Below, in pieces: positions 42,101 to 53,098 of a stretch of 64,000 nt of DNA. The translations under genes were made by a program, and so were the position numbers. The DNA comes from Suillus spraguei (Eukaryota > Basidiomycota > Agaricomycetes > Boletales > Suillaceae). How positions within the stretch are numbered: position 1 is the first letter of the stretch; the number at the start of each line of letters is the position of its first letter. A model generated the notes under the pieces. That model saw only the letters and a program-made list of their open reading frames with translations. It was not told the DNA's origin and made no database searches. The stretch covers positions 124,001 to 188,000 of the forward strand of contig JABCPU010000046.1 of the NCBI GenBank assembly GCA_016800925.1, written 5' to 3'.

Positions 42101-45100
42101 AATGTCAACACAACCTGCCTGCTTCCCAAATTTGTCTCACTCTCAAATTATAGCCCCTCCAACTTGGGAATGCGTCTTTTGCTGTCCCTGGAGGCGCCCT
42201 TGAAGCCAGCGTTACGACTGACGCATGTGCAAGCGCCAATGCCCTTCTAACGTGCTCCGTGCCTCTTCTTGAAGATGCGGGTCCGGAGTGGCCTCGCGGC
42301 AATTGGAGAGAAGTCGATAAGGTTCACGAGCGTGGCACTTTCAAAGCCTTGGCTTGGCTGCTAGAACGTATACGACATGTGGATGACAATTTCGGTCATT
42401 GGCAGACTGTCAAAGTCCCAGACGACTTGTTCCACTGCCAACGCTGTGCCCCCACTCCTCCTGCTGTTAAGTGGACCAAGAATGGCAAGAAAATAGCTGC
42501 TATCGAAGACAGCCAGGAAGCCGGGCAGTACGAGAGGGACCTAAAGCTTCGTCCAAGTCCTTTCGTCACACAGTTGAAGATGGATAACCAAGTTGGCGTT
42601 GTGAAAGTGGGACTTAACATCGCTTCTATCTTGCACAGGGCTCTATCACGACTCCCTAGTGCGAATCGCTCAGAGCGACCGGTGCTAAGCTGGCGATTGG
42701 ATACCGATTTCGCTTCTTCCGTAAAGATCCAAAACCCTCCTTTCAGACTCCTCAGTAATAAATCCGATTCAGAACATTCGCAGCCTCCAAATTTCGATGA
42801 GGACAAACTTCCTTTGCGTCCTGAACAGCTCCGCTCTCTCACTTGGATGATCGCTCGAGAATCAAAGGATTCTGAACCCTTTGTTGAGGAAGAGATATCG
42901 GAAGCCATCCTGGAGCCTTTAGGGTGGCGAGCAGAAGGTCGGGCACAGCGGCCTGTGCACATTCGAGGTGGTGTTTTGGCAGACCAAGTCGGTTATGGGA
43001 AGACAGCAATTACTCTGGGGCTTATCGACTGTACCGCGAAGAGCGTAAAGAACGAGTTCAAGGAGAAAGGCGACATCATTGGCAAGGTTCCGGTTCAAGC
43101 CACACTCGTTATCGTTCCTCCTCATCTCACAAGACAATGGCGCTCAGAAGCACAGAAATTTGCGCGCAGCCGATTCAAGAATATCGTAGAGATTTCCACC
43201 GCTGCACAGATCAACAATCTCACCATCGAAGACGTTCAGGATGCGGACTTAGTCATCGTCGCATCCAATTTATTCCAGAGCTCGGTATATCTTGCCAACT
43301 TGGAAGCCTTCGCTGCCGGAGGCACCCTACCTACTCAAGATGGACGTTACTTCAATGTACGGATCGACATCACACTGCAAGCCCTACGGAATCAAGTCGA
43401 ACGACTGAAAACTGAAGGTTCCGCGAGTGTCATGGCAAACATTCGAGATGCTCGAAAACGCGGTATGTTTAATACCTTTGTGTTAACGTAACTGACTGCC
43501 AGCGATAGAGGAAGAGTTGGAGGCTCAACTATTTGTTGTACCGAAGCGTCTCAAGGGAAAGGCCTATCAGGAGGCTGTCAGCAAGGCGAAGTCTTCCCAA
43601 GTCAAGGTCGAGAACAATGATTCTTCATCGGAGAGAGAAGTTTTCCCCGCCAAACCCAACTCATCTGGCAAAATCTGCGAAGTTGTCATCACAGTGCCTA
43701 GAAAGAAGACACAAGCGGTCGCCCCGGAGACTTCGGACGCTGAGAATTCGGACTCGCCACGCCCACGAAAGAGACTCCAACGCAAGGCTTCCAAGAAAGT
43801 CATAGTAATCGATTCAGATGATGAGGCGGAAGATGTCAAAGGCAGTGATTATGAAGACGATGATTCCCATGATGATCATGCGGACGATGAATCCGTTGAA
43901 GACACTTCAGACGCCGATGATGTTTCCGTCAAAAAGTCGTCAAAAACCAAACGACTTCGCACCAAGCCGTCACAAAAACCTTCGCCCCCGCCAACCTCGT
44001 CGTCTGAAGATGGACACTCGGTCGGAGTTTCATCTGACGCGGAAATGAGCGATGACGATGATGTTGGGAAGAAAGGCAGCAAGGGTAAGGGTAGGCAATA
44101 TGGGATCAAGGCAGCCCCGAAGAAGAAAGCGACGAAGAGTGCAGCTAAGAGTTCTGGCGAAGATACCGATAGTATGGATGTCGATGATCCACCTTCGTCT
44201 CCTGTGTCTTCTAAAACCTCGAAAAAGCGCAAGATCACAGCTTCTGACGATAAACCAGCCAAAAAGCAGAAGCGGCGAGAAGATACTGACCCTTGGAAAC
44301 TCCAAACCACTGCAGTCAAAAAAGACTGGACACAAACTCGCGCTCCACCCTTGGAAGTCTTCCACTTCTCACGAATCGTCGTCGATGAGTATACCTACCT
44401 GAGCGGAAAGGTACATTCCATGGTCACCAAACTGACTGGCGATCGACGCTGGGTACTATCCGGTACTCCGCCAATTCACGATTTCGGTTCTGTGAAGACT
44501 ATCGCTGCACATCTAAACATTCATCTGGGTATTGATGATGATGGCGAGGGTAAGTCAGCGATGATCAAGAAACGCATCCGTGAACAGACAAGTAAGGTTT
44601 CCAAGATCAGACAAATGGGACGCACTGACTGTTATCGCAGAGGTTGAAGAATTCCACTCATTCCGTGAGGTACACACGCAGGAGTGGCATGCACATCGTC
44701 ACAGTCTCGGCCAATTGTTCCTTGACATGTTCGTGCGGCAGGTCAGATACACCCCTCATGATTGTTGTGATTAAGCTCAATTAGCACTTAGAATATCGCA
44801 GAAATTGACGAGATACCATGCACATTCAACATCGTCAAAGTCGTTTTACCCGCCGCAGAACGAGCGATCTACTTGGAATTAGAACATCACCTTCGCGCCA
44901 TCGATATGGTTGCCAAACGCACGAGGAAGTCGGAGAGTGACCGAGAGAAGCGCCTCAACATTGCACTTGGCGAGAGCAAGTAAGAATAAACATGTTCTAC
45001 TAAAACTACTGCTTGACATTCACCTTTCAGGACCGCGGAGGAAGCACTTTTGAAGCGTTGCTCTCATTTCGACCTTGAAACCAAGGACAAGGAGAATGCC

Positions 45101-46264
45101 ATGAAAGCTTGTGAGATCATCGTCGAAGAGCGAACCGAGCAGCTGGAGGCCTGTAAGAAAGAACTGCTGAAGGAGCTTCAGAAAGCCGTCAAGAAAGAGA
45201 AGTCTATTGGCAAGCTCCCAGAAGAAAGCATGTTCCAGGAGTACGCCCGCGTTTCCAGAGATGAAGGCGGCGTCGGAGACCATGAAGCTACGGAGACTAT
45301 TCGGGATCTTCTCACAAAGGCTGAAGTTCCAGTTCTATCTCCGACCTACTGGAAGAACAAAGCCAAGGGTGACATGAACCTGGCGGAGAAAACGAAGGAG
45401 GCTGTCTGGGAACATCGTGAGCAAACGCACATTATACGTAAGCTCACGAAGGAACTCGTTGGACGTGTCCGATCACTTCGTTACTTCACCGTTGTACGCG
45501 ACCTGCAGAAGCAAAGAGATACACCTCCTGTCGTCTCCTGCCCAGCATGCGAGCGCAGTGAGATACCCATGGATGAAGTTGCTGTACTGTCTTCATGCGG
45601 CCACACAGGCTGCATGGGATGTGTCAAGGAAGCTGCTGACCGAGAGGAATGCGTCTACCATCCCTCTGGTCAATGCAATGCTGCTGCTCGTGCCCTCAAC
45701 ATCGTCAAGGGGCAAACGCTGGGAGTTGATGATGAAGCTCGCGATGGACGCGGCAAGCACCACGGGAAGAAATTAGAGATGGTTGTGGACCTTGTGAAGT
45801 ACGTGGTCTCGTTATGCTTTTGCGTTCATACTGACGGTCTCTGGCCTCAGGAATCAGATTCCAAGAAGGATCGGGTTCTTATCTTCGTTCAGTTCCCCGA
45901 TCTGATGGCAAAAGTCGCTCATGCATTGAAGATGCACAAGATCGAGTTCTTGGAGATAAACGGTTCTGCAACCCAGAAAAGCAAGAACTTGGAGCAGTTC
46001 CAGAACGATAGTAAAGAACGCGTGCTTCTGTTGAACGTCATGGACGAGAGCGCCAGCGGTGCGAACCTGACGGTTGCCAACCATGGAATCTTTCTTTCCC
46101 CTCTCCTTGCTCAGAGCCAGGAGATATATGACGCTTGCGAGACCCAGGCAATTGGACGACTGAGGAGGTATGGGCAGATTAAGCATGTCAGCATTCACCG
46201 GTTCATAACGACGGACACGATCGATGTTGAAATATTTGAGGAGAGGGCCAAGGTGAAAGTTTAG
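39122..46264 (+). CDS. DNMT5: DNMT5-type cytosine-5 DNA methyltransferase fused to RING and SNF2-family ATPase
   Basis: Nine exons (39122-39690, 39752-40347, 40399-40528, 40578-42093, 42154-43462, 43503-44591, 44641-44741, 44792-44979, 45031-46264) give about 2243 aa; a further in-frame 51-bp intron at 45801-45851 is possible. The methyltransferase part has motif I (MCSGTESPLLALD), IV with the catalytic Cys in GTSCVDYS, VI (LENV), VIII (HTRMRKYLF) and the GNAMSSTVVG motif. Then come a Cys-rich cluster (CQCEGRKD..CVDCGSSSCKKC), SNF2 motifs (DQVGYGKTAITLG, VVDEYTYL, RWVLSGTPP, AIGRLRRYGQ) and a RING (CPACERSEIP..CGHTGCMGC). About 280 charged residues lie inside the ATPase between motifs I and II. 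In Cryptococcus the family is an ATP-dependent maintenance enzyme for CpG methylation. No chromodomain is visible; the N-terminus has a PIP-box match (QKAITSFF, residues 10-17). Intron 2 is GC-AG. All motifs look intact. Confidence 0.95.
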
Positions 46265-46989
46265 AGTACAGTGACGCATTGCATATGAAACCTTTGGATA
46301 CAGCAAGTTGACGCACCGACACAACCCTGGCATATAGGGTATGTAGATATCATTACCATTTATGTAGCTTTATCATACATATTTGAAACGTGACGATTGG
46401 CCGTGTAGTTGATGAGCGCTGTCACTGCGGAAACGATCAGGTCTGGACGGGGTGCGAAAAGACGACATAACCAGTATGTAATCAGAGGTGGAAAACCAGA
46501 GGTGAACAGAGTAGTGGGAGGTACCCGTTTGGTTCTAATCCGGCGTAGGATCACTGGTTCTTGCAGAGTCTGAATGTGTAATTTTAGTGCTACTCCGACA
46601 ATCTGGTTTGTAGTGTCCACATGTCTGATTTCAGTCTGAATACCATCATAATTGTATCGGATTAGCATCTGGATACGAATACGAAGCTATCATATAACTA
46701 TATGCTCTCCTATGGATCTACCCCGCTCCCGGACACTTTCAGTCGTTGCTCCTCTCGTTCCCTGCCTCTCACCACCACGAGTACGGCTCCCATTTCAACT
46801 TTCCAGAAGACACGCACCTTCTGACGAGGCAATGGGAAAACTTTGGTTTAGCTATTCACCTGGGAAGATAATATCACATATCGTGTGAGGGCGAAACGTG
46901 ACTTGGTTGGGTTGGGCCGTCGCAGAGAAACTCATTCTGGCGTTGTCAAGGTCAAAAGAAACAGTGAACATTTCAACAGACAACATAAG
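46265..46989. other. Intergenic stretch after DNMT5
   Basis: Only small ORFs without resemblance. It may include decayed upstream parts of the LINE that follows. Confidence 0.4.
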
Positions 46990-47450
46990 TTACACACCGT
47001 ATGAGAATGGCCGTCGCCAAAGCACCACCAGCATTGAGATCACGCACTTCCTCGTTGTTGGACAGCGAGAGACTGTTACAAGCAGCCAACATCAGGCAAG
47101 CCAGCCAAAAGACAAGAACACGGGAAATGAAATCGCTAGCCAGACGATACCCGGACTTCGACGTCACCTTATGATGGTCTCCAGGACATGAAGGAATTCA
47201 CGGAAATGAGACGGCTGATAAGGAGGCAAAATTGGCAGCCATGAGTAGAACGAACAATAACGAACGAGAGAACCTACCCCGATATCTCAGACACGGCACA
47301 CTCCCACTCAGCATCTCCGCTCTAAAGCGAGCACACTGCCAAGAGACCCACTGCAGATGGAAGAGACTGTGGGCCAAGTCCCCGAGATATGAACGTTTCC
47401 AAGGACTAGACCCAAACGTCATTGACCGATCCTTCATATACTCTGAGAGC
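46990..47450 (+). pseudogene. Non-LTR retrotransposon (LINE) remnant: RNase H and C-terminal region
   Basis: From 47176 the frame reads WSPGHEGIHGNETADKEAKL followed by AA, the conserved end of the RNase H domain of Tad-like LINEs. It continues with LPLSISALKRAH and WAKSPRYERFQGLD, the region that usually closes the second ORF. A stop lies just upstream of WSPGHEG, and no reverse transcriptase is present, so this is a 5'-truncated, decayed copy. Confidence 0.75.
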
Positions 47451-47710
47451 GGGACGCAACAAGAGCGCCATCAGGGTTGGGTATTAAGCGAGCCAAAAGA
47501 TGAGAACACGCACTGGTTGGGAGTGGGATGTGACCAGCGCATCATCAGGGTGAGCAAGTGAGCCAACAAACGAGAAATGCACTGCCTGAGAGCGGGACAC
47601 GGTCAAAGCGGTTGAGTAAGCAAGCTAACAGACGAGAAACGCACTGCCTGAGAGCGGGACGCGGTCAGAGCATCATCAGCGTCGGGTGAGCGAGCCAAAA
47701 GACAAGAACA
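47445..47710 (+). repeat. Degenerate ~80-bp tandem repeats at the LINE 3' end
   Basis: Strings TGCCTGAGAGCGGGACRCGG, GAGCAAGTGAGCCAA and RACGAGAAAYGCAC recur three to four times. One further copy of the AGCCAAAAGACAAGAACA string lies inside the upstream fragment at about 47100. Copies differ often as CG against TG or CA. Confidence 0.75.
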
Positions 47711-48271
47711 GCTTACTACAGGGCCTGGCTTCATCGCTCCGAAGGTCGAACGCGAAGGCAACTCTAGATTGATGACGAAGCTGCTCTCGGTGGAAGATGG
47801 ACTTAGCGAAATATTTAGACAAACTCACCTTCAAATAAGCAGAGTGTATTCAGACGGTCGAGAACGCCATATACACGGGCTGATTTGTGTTGGGACTGTG
47901 TATATTTCACGAGCACATGAAGATCTGGAAAAGTCATCAGGAAATTGTTCAAAAATGTTCTGTTTGCAACTATGAATTTAGGTCGGATTATGAGCTAGGT
48001 ACGAACTGGCGCATGTGAGTTAATTTGTGTTTCAACTTGATAATTCTTTCGATGCAGATGCGTTTGCATCGATGAAGGACAATGTCCTTCTTGCAATAAG
48101 TCACATAATGTATCTACCGCTGCAGCTCAAATACATCACCCGTCGATAAAACTGAAGCTTGAAGCTTGTGGATCTGATTGGCCGCTGAGTCAGCATAATA
48201 ACACATCACTCTGTAGACTCAAATCAAAATGCCAGCACAATACACAAAGCGCGACTGTTGGAAACCTTCCC
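47711..48271. other. Spacer between the LINE remnant and duplicated segment C
   Basis: No gene recognised. A short inverted repeat (GATGAAGGACAATGTCCTTC, with its 14-bp core AAGGACAATGTCCTT) is at about 48071-48090. Confidence 0.4.
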
Positions 48272-50690
48272 AATAGCTCAGCAGTCACATCACCCATGAA
48301 AGCTCAGAGCACTCGCACAAAGGTCCCCAGAAGGAAAGTGTCCCTCTTGCGGCTACAGTTTCATCCCTGAATCAACCCTCCCCCCCTCATACAAGCCTCC
48401 CAACATCAGGGAACTTTGAGGACCGCTACAGAAACCAGCGCCGATGCCACAAACGGACTAGTAATCATGACATTAGAAAGATTAGAAGCAAGCTTACATG
48501 GACGCATGTTGACAGATGCTTGTTCATGTTGGCCTGACAAGAAGTGTCACATTCACATGAGCAAGTTTTGTGACGACTGAGCGGTAGAATCGACAACCGG
48601 GAGAACCTTGTACATCGCTCTCATGATCACTACACTAGCTTTAGCACTGACGACCAAGGTGCATTCATAATAGGTCAGCATCCCTATGGAAATGAACGTG
48701 AGGCAAGTCAATGCATTAATGGTGACATTTGAACTATGGGTAAACAGGTGAATTGTAAATTCCTGCCACCTGGTATTGGCATGTTTTACAGCAAACCATC
48801 TCTTGTCACACTTTATCGGGGAGCCTACTAATCCTCACACTCGTGATGATTCAGATTGCAACTATCTCGTCATCGCTTTTTCGAGGGGACGTTTCATACG
48901 TGGCTAATACTAAGGTGCCCGACATTGCCATCATTGAATTTACCAGCACATATATAATGGCCCACTGAGCATGATATTGCTTCCCAGTCAGCCATGTTCC
49001 CCGCTCCATTGTTAGCACTTCTCCTAGGTTTGCCAATTACGGGATTGCCCGTTAAACCTGCCAATTCCCCTACCTCCATCCCCATTACCAGTAGGCTAAA
49101 TTTCTCTAATAGTACTTATAACCTCGTGGCGCATAATAGACATTAACGTCAAGATAATCACGTTCATCTGACAAACTTGTATATTTTCTACACCATGTCA
49201 GTTGATATTGGCAACCCCCCCACAACCTGTGAGTTCAATGCTGAAAAAACATGCGGCTGCTAATGCGTTATTGAAGACAACTCGGTTCTCGATAGCGGTA
49301 GCGCGAACACCTGGGTTGATGCCGGTGCTCCGTACCAGGCAACCCCCACCAGCATCCGCACTAACCAAACTGTATCGGTCACCTACGATGCTGGCCATCG
49401 CATGGACGGTGTGACATACAATATGATATCATAAGTTGAAAATACTTACGATTATCTATAGGAATTATGTACTTCGACACCATCACTGTCGGTCCTGGGC
49501 TCAGGCAGCCGATCGGTGTTGCTGATCATGCACAGGGCTACGGCGGTGTTGACGGTGTATTTGGCATCGGGCCTGCTACCTTGACACTCGCCACCCTGAC
49601 TCGAATGCCGGCAGCGATGATCCCGACTGTCACTAACAACCTGGCTGACCAACACATCATTCGTGACATTCTTGGTGTCTTTTTCAAGCCCTACTTCGGT
49701 TCGCGGGCAGAAAGCGCTGGACAACTCACCTTCGGTGGAACTGACAGAACCTTGCACGCCCGTGTCATTACATACATGTAAGCTACCTCAGTTCCTAGAT
49801 CAATTCAGACTGATAGCAATTGTTTTGTTTCAGTCCTATCACCAACGTCTGGCCTGCATCGCAATATTGGGGTATCGATCAGAGCATCACATACGGCACT
49901 AGAGATATCATAATGATCTTACCACAATCCGCTGGTATTGTCGATTCTGGCAACATCTTTATTTTTATTGCCACGGGTGTGTATCCACTAGAGTGCGGCG
50001 AGTAATGACGGTCTAATTAGCGTTCGATAGAGGCCTTTGAGAGGTACCAGGTTGCAACCGGCGGTCAATACGATCCTGCGACTGGACTTCTCGTTATTAC
50101 CGGCGATCAGTACAATGCCCTGGAGAACCTGAATTTCAATATTGGCGGCGTACGTCAATTCTGTTAACACTCACACCCCTTGTTCAAGTTTTGCACAGCG
50201 AATCTTCACTCCCTAACGCGCAAATCTGGCCTCGTGTTCTCAATGCCTTGATTGGTGGTCAGATGGATTTCATATATCTCGTTATTCGCGACATTGGCAG
50301 GCATAATCACCGATGGTACTTTGACTTTATTATTGGCTACGTATTCATGCAGCGCTTCTACACCGTGTTTGATACCACCCACTCCCGCATCGGCTTTTCC
50401 GAAACCCTTTTCACCAGGGAAAATACCAACTAATATGGAATTGCCAAAGGATCATTTTGCGATGCAAAGTAGCATATGCATTTGAAGGTTGTATGTACTA
50501 TGTACTCTTCTTAAATAGGCTCTAGAAGACTTATTCATTGGTTGGGTTTATGTATGATTAGATCGTGGCAATACAAGGACACCCCTTCAGTCAGCTTTCT
50601 TTCTACATATATAAAGCATGAAATGCCGCCAGAGCTTGATCACATTTCTGTCCACTGCATCATGCTGTGTTGTTTTTTTCTGTGTCATTG
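48272..50690 (+). repeat. Protease-bearing duplicated segment, copy C
   Basis: Direct-repeat partner of 21028-23440 over about 2.4 kb, including 0.7 kb of upstream sequence. It also matches copy A over the gene and near flanks. The segment lies about 27 kb from copy B. Confidence 0.85.
48994..50433 (+). pseudogene. Aspartic protease pseudogene, copy C
   Basis: The signal peptide is intact here (MFPAPLLALLLGLPITG) and the first active-site motif keeps Asp (VLDSGSANTWVDAG). However, an in-frame TAA follows AHNRH near 49145, and exon 6 begins with a deletion of about 7 nt that brings a TAA right after RIFTP (near 50213). The second motif is IVDSGNIFIFIATG, with Asn-Ile after DSG instead of Ser/Thr-Thr. 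The lesions are not those of copy B, so the two copies died separately. Confidence 0.82.
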
Positions 50691-51002
50691 CAGCTCTTTA
50701 TGTTCCCTGAGTGCTCATGCTTTTTTTTTTTTAATGACTCTTTGTACACTATGACATGTTACAATCGTCGTACACCCTATTCATTTTCTTCATACTTTGT
50801 ACTATTACGTAACTATTCCATCCCCTTCAAACCTTCCTATTCTGGTAACTGTGCCACAATGTCTTGGTCTGTGCGCACATAGCATCAGGAAACCGACGTG
50901 AAAATGATAAAATGATAAAAAGCTTTATCTATCCTAAAATACATATAATATCAGGGTATGAAGATATCACTACCATTTATTTATAGCCGATTCCAAAACT
51001 AT
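50691..51002. other. Spacer, no gene seen
   Basis: A T11 run at about 50720. Nothing else is supported. Confidence 0.4.
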
Positions 51003-51975
51003 GCGGAAAAAACTTGCGCATCGGAAATACCCGTACAAGGACCCCGTAAGCACCTGAGAGAGAGATTTGCGGCGCTCATCAAGTCTCAATGCCGCTACGC
51101 ACTGTTTCAGATGATTTAAAGGCTCGAATTCCTGTTCTACATCGACGCGGGCACTCCGTCAAGAATATCTGTCATTTACTTGGAGTCAAAAAGACTCTTG
51201 TATACAAAGTTTTACGGCTCTTTTCCCCAACTTGGAGTTTCCAAGTCCACAGCAAGAATACAGGCCGGCGTCGCACCGTGACCATTGATGATCTGGCTTT
51301 CATCACCGCTATCCTTCGCCATCGTCCTACAATATATCTTGATGAATTACTGCATGAATTACTCTCTCGCCGTGGTGTGCTTGTGTCTGTGCAAACACTT
51401 CTTCACACATTTCGGCGCCTACATTTAAGTCGCAAACACATCTCCGGTTATGCTCTCGAACGGAATGAAGAAAAATGTGCTATTTTTATGAATAATATTG
51501 CTGAAATTGCGCCTGATCCTGAAATGTTGATTTTTGGTGACGAGGCTGCGAAAGATGAGCGAACCGTCAATCGACGCTATGGTAGATCAAGAATTGGAGC
51601 AAAGTATGTCTATTTTTGCTAGGTACTTGAAACCATATTTCTTCTTCTCAGTGACCCTGTATTGTGATTTGTCGTGCTTCGCAAGAATTGTAGATTTGAT
51701 ACAGTTCAACGGGCTCGGAGATTTGAAAGGTGAGTTCTTTGACTTTAGTAGATTTCACTTCCTTTGTTTTTGTTTTTCCATTACTTTCAGTAGTGATCTT
51801 GATGTATGTATCAAGGTGAATAATGAAAGTAGTCTTGAATTCAGGTATCTCAAGGGAAGAATCTGATGGTGGCAGCATTGTTGTGAAGACTTGAAGTACA
51901 CTAGCGCTGCAAATCTCTCACTCAGGTGCTTACGGGGTCCTTATACGGGTATTTCCGATGCCCAAGTTTTGATTT
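51003..51975 (+). mobile_element. Internally deleted Tc1-like element with about 65-bp terminal inverted repeats
   Basis: CTTGCGCATCGGAAATACCC followed by GTACAAGGACCCCGTAAGCA, CCTGAGAGAGAGATTTGCGG at 51013-51075 is repeated inverted at 51903-51970 with few differences. The outermost bases diverge, so exact ends and target duplication are not fixed. Inside is the N-terminal half of a transposase gene. Confidence 0.82.
51089..51622 (+). pseudogene. Tc1-like (DDE_3-type) transposase, N-terminal half only
   Basis: 177 residues from the ATG at 51089. The helix-turn-helix region (MPLRTVSDDLKARIPVLHRR, then GHSVKNICHLLGVKKTLVYK) and a second (ISGYALERNEEK) match the group of agaricomycete Tc1-like transposases with DDE_3 catalytic domains. 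The first catalytic Asp is in MLIFGDEAAKDERT. The frame stops at TAG soon after, and the second Asp and Glu are not found, so the enzyme is inactive. The following 280 bp up to the right repeat are AT-rich and show no recognisable catalytic core. Confidence 0.75.
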
Positions 51976-52680
51976 TGCGATTCCAATTCGTGTGACTGTC
52001 CACATGTGATCGCTCTTTGAATCAAGCTCCTTTTTCTCCTAACTCGACCAAGGCTTCCGCATGCTCTTTTCATGGCATTGTCGGTATTCAGAATGCCACT
52101 CCTCACGCGTTGGAGCCAAAAAAATTTGAAGGATGGGATAGGTTAGACGCGTGACAGAATCCTAATTCAGTTCGATCGCAGGGTTAGTCAATGAAAATCG
52201 CTTCTTAGCAGTGAACCATGCAGCCCTTGAAGTTGTGGTCAACCACGAATGAAGGCGAATGTAGTTTAAAGACATCGGAGCGACCGTCCGCAGGCGAGTG
52301 GAGCCCTTGTATCATTGTACCATGGCAATACCATTAATGCCTTGATACTGATACATGATCCCTCCGCGTCCATCGCACTGGACATGCGGTACTGTTACAG
52401 ATAGACCATGTGGAGGATGCGCAGCACTCCAAGATCGATCCTCTAGCCCCGTATTAGCCCCGTATCCATCCAGGCCGCCAAATTTTACGTTCATCTGTAG
52501 GTGGAATATTCTCATTTAATGAGGGTGCTGGCGTGCACGGTAACCTGTCCTAGCCCGTGTTACATCGGACATGAAATGTAGGAACTGGGTATGCTATGAC
52601 TGCAGGATAAAAGGGAGAGGAGATTGTTAGATTTCCCCTCAACTCAAGCGGCCAGAAGATAAATTATCATCACTACAAAA
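51976..52680. promoter_or_regulatory. Spacer and promoter of the small secreted protein gene
   Basis: No gene recognised in most of it. A TATA-like AGGATAAAAGGG at 52605-52616, about 65 bp before the start codon, fits a promoter for the gene at 52681. Confidence 0.4.
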
Positions 52681-53098
52681 ATGAAATCCATCTCAATCAC
52701 TTCCATGATCGTGTCTGTTGCGCTAATGGTTGATGTAGCCACCGCGTACAACCCTGTCGGCCAGCCTTGCGACATCCCAGGTGAGTGCTCTTGTTGTGTT
52801 TCGGTATGTCCAAATATCTAACGGCGTATTTGTGGTTGCTTGCAGGTGGTTATGGGTGTTCACAAGACGCAAGTATTAACGGCGGGAATGCATTCATTTA
52901 TGAATGTGCGTGGACCAACCAGTTTGTGTACATTGCAGGCTGTAGCTGCCCTACTTGCTGTGTCGTCACAACCGGTGGTGCATACTGCACGTGAGTCGTG
53001 ACGGTAAGAGGTGAGCGTAGTTTTCCTTGGTGCCTCTTGAATATGAGTGCTGATGTTACTTTCGCAACAGAGGTTGTGTATGGAAGAATGTACAGTGA
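52681..53098 (+). CDS. Small secreted cysteine-rich protein, 90 aa
   Basis: Exons 52681-52780, 52846-52990 and 53071-53098 join in phase (GT-AG). The first 22-23 residues are a classic signal peptide (MKSISITSMIVSVALMVDVA, TA) followed by YNPVGQPC. The mature part of about 67 residues has nine cysteines: PC, YGC, YEC, GCSC, PTCC, AYC and TGC. The odd number means one is free or pairs between molecules. It does not show the hydrophobin eight-Cys pattern. Proteins of this size and composition in fungi are often secreted effectors or cell-surface proteins, but no family is recognised here. Confidence 0.75.

Noticed and set aside
43503..44330. Intron or frameshifted insert within DNMT5
   Set aside because: The frame stays open throughout and joins both flanking ATPase motifs in phase, so it is treated as coding low-complexity sequence.
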